22,635 bases of DNA. Origin: Trachipleistophora hominis (taxonomy: Eukaryota > Microsporidia > Pleistophoridae). The stretch spans positions 70,417-93,051 of the forward strand of contig JH993971.1 of the NCBI GenBank assembly GCA_000316135.1, read 5' to 3'. Each line of letters starts with the position of its first letter. The stretch's first letter is position 1. Below the pieces are notes generated by a model. The model had not been told where the DNA came from. It saw only the letters and a program-made list of their open reading frames with translations, and ran no database searches. Positions 18,490 through 22,635 of the stretch are shown here, in pieces. The position numbers and the translations under genes were made by a program.

Positions 18490-21400
18490 ATGAACAAAAA
18501 TTCTAAATTTGATTTTACATCGGCATTCAAAGACACGACAACACTGCAAGTACCACAGAAAAAAGTATCAACACACAAAAAGACGCGCAGCGTTGACAAG
18601 CTATGCCGCGATAACACGTTGCACGAGGCCATCGTGCCAGAAGACGCACCATACACGCGTATAGACCTTGCACAACCGATCGACACACACATATTTTCGT
18701 ACGATCTTGATCTATTCCAGCGCATATCGTGCATAGCACTCGAACGAGACGAGAACGTGCTCGTGTGTGCACACACAGCGAGCGGCAAGACTGCCATCGC
18801 AGAGTATGCCATACACCTAGCGCTCAAGCGCAAGCAGCGCGTAGTGTACACCTCGCCCATAAAAGCGCTCTCCAACCAGAAGTACCGCGAGCTAAAGCTC
18901 AAATTTGATGATGTTGGTCTGATCACAGGCGACAGCACGCTCAACCCCAAGGCGAGTGTGCTCGTAATGACCACCGAAATACTGCGCAACATGCTGTACC
19001 GGTCAAACGAGCTCGTTGGTGAGATTAAGTTTGTGATATTTGATGAGATACATTACATGACGGACCGTGAGCGGGGAGTTGTGTGGGAGGAGTGTATCAT
19101 TTTGAGCAGGTTTAACTGCGTGTTCTTGTCTGCCACGTTGCCCAATGCGAACGAATTTGCGGAGTGGGTTGTTAATGTGCAGGGGAGGGTGTGTCATATC
19201 GTTAGTAATGATAGGCGTGTTGTACCGCTCATTCATTATGTGTTTCCGGTTGGTGGGAAGGGCCTGTTCAAGATTAAAGGGAGTGGTGAAGGGATGGGTG
19301 GTGAGGATGATGTGACGAGGGGTGATGAGATGAAGGGTGGTGAAGGGATAGGTGGTGAGGTGAGGGATTTGAAGACGAGGGGTGGTGACACGAGGGGTGA
19401 GGCGAGGGGTGGTGAGATGAAGAGTTTTACGACAAGGGGTGAGGTGAGGGATTTGAAGACAAGGGGTCATGACACGAGGGGTGATGACACGAGGGGTGAG
19501 GTGAAAAATCTTAAGACGAAAAATCCTAAAAAATATGGTAAAGAGAAAGGAATTAAAAAATATAACGGTAAGAATGAAAATAACGATAAACATGGCAAAA
19601 TGAGCAGTAGAACAAGAAAAGAAGATAAGACAGACCGTAAAAACAGTAAAAAGGGTAAAAATGAAAACTCTACGTGCTCAAGTGATGATAGACTGGCAGG
19701 AGGAGACGATAAACGCTCTAAAAGCGGTAAAACACGCGATGACCCGTCGGGCAGTAAAAGAACGTTCAATCGCGGCAGGGGCCGCAAAGAAGACGGCCGC
19801 AAAAAACGGACGAACGAGAGAAGCACAAAGAAGGTGGCCAAGGCAACGCAGAGGGCCCTTAAGGCGTACAGCCCTACGAGCACGGTAGATTTTAACGTGG
19901 AGATGTTCAACGAGGCAATTCAAAACATAAGAAAGAGCAGGGTGGACTACGCAGACATAAGGGCAATCATCGGCTTGCTCACCGAGAGGGGCCTCCTGCC
20001 CGTGATCGTCTTCAGTTTCCGTCGTAAGGAGTGCGAAAACTTTGCGACGTGCCTTGAGGAGGACTACAACACTGCAGAGGAGAAGGAACGCATCACGCTG
20101 ATATTCAACCGGGCGCTAGAGACCCTGCGTGCCGAGGACAGGACACTTTCACCGATACAGAGCATGTTGCCGCTGCTCGTACGTGGCATAGGCATACACC
20201 ACTCTGGGCTGCTGCCCGTCCTGAAGGAAATTATAGAAATTTTGTTCTCACTGAACCTTGTCAAGGTGCTGTTCGCGACCGAAACGTTTTCGATCGGCCT
20301 GAACATGCCGGCAAAGTGCGTGCTGTTCACCACGCTGTTCAAGTTTGATGGCGAGAAGATGCGCACGATCACGTCCGGCGAGTACATCCAGATGAGCGGG
20401 CGTGCAGGCCGGCGAGGCATTGACAAGGAGGGCATTTGCATATCCATCCTTACGGAGGCCATCAATATTGAAAGCGCGGTCGCGCTGTTCAATGGGCGCA
20501 GCAATCCGCTGCGCTCTGCGTTCCATCTCACGTATAATATGATCCTTAATTTGTTGAAGATTGAGGGCCTTGACCCGGTGTACGTGTTGGAACGTTCTTT
20601 CTTTCATTATCAGAAGATTAAGGGGGTTGAACGCCTTAGAGACACCGTTAATTATTTTTACGGGTTGATTGGTAAAGTAGAGAGCGTTGATGTAGGGGGT
20701 AACGAGGATTATAAGGGTGTGGTTTATAAGGAAGGGGTAGTTAATAAGGATGTGGAGGGTAAGGGTAAGAATGAGGGGATGGAAGGGGTAATTAATAAGG
20801 GTGTGGTTTATAAGGAAGGGGTAATTAATAATGAGAGGGTGATTAATAATGAGGAGGTAGTCTATAATGAAGGGATGGTTAACAATGATGAGAGGGTGAT
20901 TAATAATGATAACAATGATGATAACGATAACAACAATGATAACAACAATGATCACAGTCTCAATACTGTCAATGTCAACACCACCATTAATCCTAATAAC
21001 AACGTACAAGCAGGTGATTTTGAATTTCTAAACGATGCGCTCTCTCACAGAAAATTAGAAGACATCGGCAACCTTTCAGAGCTGCTCGTCAAGGGCCGTC
21101 TAATAGACGTAATACTAAACGTGAACGGCTTCCCAATTTACCTGCAAAACTGCATAATAAGCAGTGCAGGCGCCCTGAACCAGAGAAACAAAAAAACGGA
21201 CAGCAACGTAAATTTAGAGGTGGTGGTTCTGCTCTACAACCGCATAAACAAAATGAAACGAAAATGCATAAAACTGCACGAGGTGCGTGCAATTTACGAT
21301 GCACGTGTTAAAATCAGCAACAAACGGCTGGGCAGGAAGTACGCGGTGCTGTACGGCACGCCTGTTGACGGGCATTACTGCACGATCTGTGAGGGGGAGG

Positions 21401-22635
21401 TTGGCGTGGCGTGTCTGGAGGAACGCTGCTTTTTTGATGTGTTGGAACGGTTCATGAGCGGTGCTAATATTGGTGGTTTTGATAGGAGGATGGTTGGGAG
21501 GGAGGAGGAAGTGCCGGTTGGTTTAAGTTCGGCATTGACTGTGGAGTGTAGGAGGGATGGCGTGTTGAGCGGTGATATGAGCGGTTACGTTGATGTGTGT
21601 GGAGGATCTGCTGAAGATGAGGAGGATGAGAGAATTGGTGAGGGGAGAATTGGTGAGGAGGAGAAAGATGTGGATGAGAAAGATGAGGAGGATGAGAGAA
21701 TTGGTGAGGGGAGAATTGGTGAGGAGGATGGGAGAGATGTGGATGGGAAAATTGGTGAGGATGAGAGAATTGGTGAGGATGAGAAAGATGAGGAGGATGA
21801 GAGAAATGAGAAGGGAAGTAACAAGGAGGAGAAAAATCATTTGGAGATAATTAACGAGAGAATGAACGACAAAGAGATCAGCCGTGTTAACGTCCAAGAA
21901 ACTGATCGTAGTAACAGCACAGAGGACACCTCATCAGCTGCTGAACACACGAGTCCTTCATCCGCTGGCACAGCCCTGCAGGGCACGGCAAGCCCCGTCC
22001 TCAAAAGAAAAATCCTAAAATACCTCAACAACGTGTACAACGCCAAGAACGGCGATCTTTTCTTGGCAAGCCGCATAGATCACATCGACCAGTGCACCAA
22101 GATGATACAAGTGCTGCGCAGACTGGACTACTACGACAACAACAGCATAACGGTGAAAGGACGCGTAGCATGCGAGCTAAACACAGAGGAGCTCGTGCTC
22201 ACCGAGCTAATCTTCAACGGACACTTCCTCAAGCTAAGCGTTGTAGAGGTGGTGAGTGTTCTTAGCTGCCTCGTGTTCACCGAGCGAGAGGATGCCGAGG
22301 TGAGCGAACAGTCGCTGCGCAATTACAAACTAATTGAGGAGGTGGTGCACAACGTGGTTAAGGTGATGAATCAGGTTGGCTTGAACGTGCAGGTTGAAGA
22401 CTTTGCGTATTCTAATGAATTGATGGACGTGGTGAGAATGTGGGCGGCTGGTGCATCTTTTGAGAGCGTTACTGCCAGGACGCAGGTGTTTGAGGGGAGT
22501 ATAGTGCGGTGCTTGAAGAGACTTGATGAGATGCTGAGGCAGCTGAGCTGTGCAGCACGGGCAATTGGTAATTTGGAGATGGAGAGGGTGTTTGGAGAGG
22601 GTATCAGTAAGATTAAGAGAGACATCGTGTTTTGT
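18490..22635 (+). CDS. MTR4: Mtr4/Dob1-type exosome RNA helicase with three repeat-encoded insertions (3' end cut by window)
   Basis: Ski2-like DExH RNA helicase that feeds nuclear RNA to the exosome; family proteins are about 1000 residues. Here 1382 codons are open without a stop. Motifs in order: A-H-T-A-S-G-K-T (94-101), T-T-E-I-L-R-N-M-L-Y (161-170), D-E-I-H-Y-M (185-190), S-A-T (214-216), V-I-V-F-S-F (505-510), G-I-H-H-S-G-L-L-P (568 on), A-T-E-T-F-S-I-G-L-N-M-P-A-K (about 596), Q-M-S-G-R-A-G-R-R-G (634-643), and G-R-V-A-C-E with T-E-L-I-F-N-G (1224-1244) in the C-terminal helical domain. All catalytic motifs look intact. The extra length sits in three low-complexity insertions: about 258-455 between the RecA domains, about 731-838 in the arch, and about 998-1157 after the arch. 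The arch/KOW region is divergent. The final K-R-D-I-V-F lies very near the usual family C-terminus, so only a few codons are probably missing. G+C is far higher than in the rest of the window. I prefer Mtr4 over Ski2 from the C-terminal motifs. Confidence 0.93.
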   Translation, partial: MNKNSKFDFTSAFKDTTTLQVPQKKVSTHKKTRSVDKLCRDNTLHEAIVPEDAPYTRIDLAQPIDTHIFSYDLDLFQRISCIALERDENVLVCAHTASGKTAIAEYAIHLALKRKQRVVYTSPIKALSNQKYRELKLKFDDVGLITGDSTLNPKASVLVMTTEILRNMLYRSNELVGEIKFVIFDEIHYMTDRERGVVWEECIILSRFNCVFLSATLPNANEFAEWVVNVQGRVCHIVSNDRRVVPLIHYVFPVGGKGLFKIKGSGEGMGGEDDVTRGDEMKGGEGIGGEVRDLKTRGGDTRGEARGGEMKSFTTRGEVRDLKTRGHDTRGDDTRGEVKNLKTKNPKKYGKEKGIKKYNGKNENNDKHGKMSSRTRKEDKTDRKNSKKGKNENSTCSSDDRLAGGDDKRSKSGKTRDDPSGSKRTFNRGRGRKEDGRKKRTNERSTKKVAKATQRALKAYSPTSTVDFNVEMFNEAIQNIRKSRVDYADIRAIIGLLTERGLLPVIVFSFRRKECENFATCLEEDYNTAEEKERITLIFNRALETLRAEDRTLSPIQSMLPLLVRGIGIHHSGLLPVLKEIIEILFSLNLVKVLFATETFSIGLNMPAKCVLFTTLFKFDGEKMRTITSGEYIQMSGRAGRRGIDKEGICISILTEAINIESAVALFNGRSNPLRSAFHLTYNMILNLLKIEGLDPVYVLERSFFHYQKIKGVERLRDTVNYFYGLIGKVESVDVGGNEDYKGVVYKEGVVNKDVEGKGKNEGMEGVINKGVVYKEGVINNERVINNEEVVYNEGMVNNDERVINNDNNDDNDNNNDNNNDHSLNTVNVNTTINPNNNVQAGDFEFLNDALSHRKLEDIGNLSELLVKGRLIDVILNVNGFPIYLQNCIISSAGALNQRNKKTDSNVNLEVVVLLYNRINKMKRKCIKLHEVRAIYDARVKISNKRLGRKYAVLYGTPVDGHYCTICEGEVGVACLEERCFFDVLERFMSGANIGGFDRRMVGREEEVPVGLSSALTVECRRDGVLSGDMSGYVDVCGGSAEDEEDERIGEGRIGEEEKDVDEKDEEDERIGEGRIGEEDGRDVDGKIGEDERIGEDEKDEEDERNEKGSNKEEKNHLEIINERMNDKEISRVNVQETDRSNSTEDTSSAAEHTSPSSAGTALQGTASPVLKRKILKYLNNVYNAKNGDLFLASRIDHIDQCTKMIQVLRRLDYYDNNSITVKGRVACELNTEELVLTELIFNGHFLKLSVVEVVSVLSCLVFTEREDAEVSEQSLRNYKLIEEVVHNVVKVMNQVGLNVQVEDFAYSNELMDVVRMWAAGASFESVTARTQVFEGSIVRCLKRLDEMLRQLSCAARAIGNLEMERVFGEGISKIKRDIVFC
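19290..19500 (+). repeat. coding tandem repeat, helicase insertion 1
   Basis: G-rich coding repeats with a G-E-V-R-D-L-K-T-R-G unit at 19354 and again at 19438 (84-nt, 28-codon period), interleaved with shorter D-T-R-G-E variants. A Lys/Asn/Arg-rich stretch follows to about 19850. It lies in the linker between the two RecA domains, a surface position where extra sequence can be tolerated. Confidence 0.75.
20693..20955 (+). repeat. coding tandem repeat, helicase insertion 2
   Basis: V-V-Y-K-E-G-V begins at 20719 and again at 20803 (84 nt apart), followed by V-I-N-N-E/D-x-R-V variants and an Asn/Asp run (about 20900-20955). It sits in the arch domain. Confidence 0.75.
21616..21800 (+). repeat. 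coding tandem repeat, helicase insertion 3
   Basis: A 22-codon unit (66 bp) beginning D-E-E-D-E-R-I-G-E-G-R-I-G-E-E starts at 21616 and 21682, followed by two shortened units. It is strongly acidic. The unit is almost pure A, G and T on the plus strand. Confidence 0.8.

Noticed and set aside
18432..22625. Numerous minus-strand and other-frame ORFs opposite the helicase gene (e.g. 18432-18992, 19003-19593, 20248-21009, 21523-21897)
   Set aside because: They are shadows of a conserved plus-strand gene. Their Ser/Leu/Pro/Ile-rich low complexity is the reverse reading of the purine-rich repeat codons.

Overview
The window reads as a stretch of a large, AT-rich microsporidian (fungal-lineage intracellular parasite) genome. 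Four things point there. A catalytically degenerate chitin-deacetylase-like protein resembles the one known from Encephalitozoon. An Mtr4/Ski2-type exosome RNA helicase is present. Two genes (11899 minus and 18490 plus) carry CCC blocks directly before the ATG, as microsporidian genes do. A GTAAGT donor opens what looks like a 22-nt intron. The lineage call is inference; no rRNA or tRNA gene was found to confirm it.

Layout. 1-394: decayed C-terminus of a Helitron-type Pif1 helicase. 1300-1883: Thr/Ser/Asn-rich single-pass membrane protein, frameshifted at a 7-A run. About 2.16-4.3 kb: AT-rich DNA with short plus-strand coding-like pieces but no intact gene. 5181-6005 (minus): chitin-deacetylase-like, secreted and probably GPI-anchored. 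9186-9546 (minus): a split BolA-like gene that a simple ORF scan would miss. 9696-10596 (minus): a broken paralogue of the intact 305-residue membrane protein at 10982-11899 (minus). About 13.66-13.77 kb: possible zinc-ribbon relic of a transposase. 16519-17292 (plus): a secreted or membrane protein flanked by a ~63-bp inverted repeat. 18490 to the window end (plus): Mtr4-like helicase, 1382 codons with no stop, probably only a few codons short of its end.

A dispersed repeat family (about 110 bp, at least eight full or partial copies) is scattered between 0.8 and 17.6 kb. Its minus strand repeatedly encodes a short peptide starting S-M-N-Q-R. A three-unit, G-poor tandem repeat lies just upstream of the helicase.

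The helicase locus is the most unusual region. It is much richer in G+C than the rest, carries three repeat-encoded low-complexity insertions, and shows a strand-composition sawtooth. G+T content climbs from about 30-40% to 60-70% and falls back again, four times over ~4.4 kb, with the falls at or just after the insertions.

Functionally, the genes do not form a pathway. The helicase would serve nuclear RNA processing and decay, the BolA-like protein iron-sulfur or glutaredoxin biology, and the deacetylase-like protein the spore wall or plasma membrane. The three signal or TM proteins and the broken paralogue look like fast-evolving, lineage-specific surface or secreted proteins.
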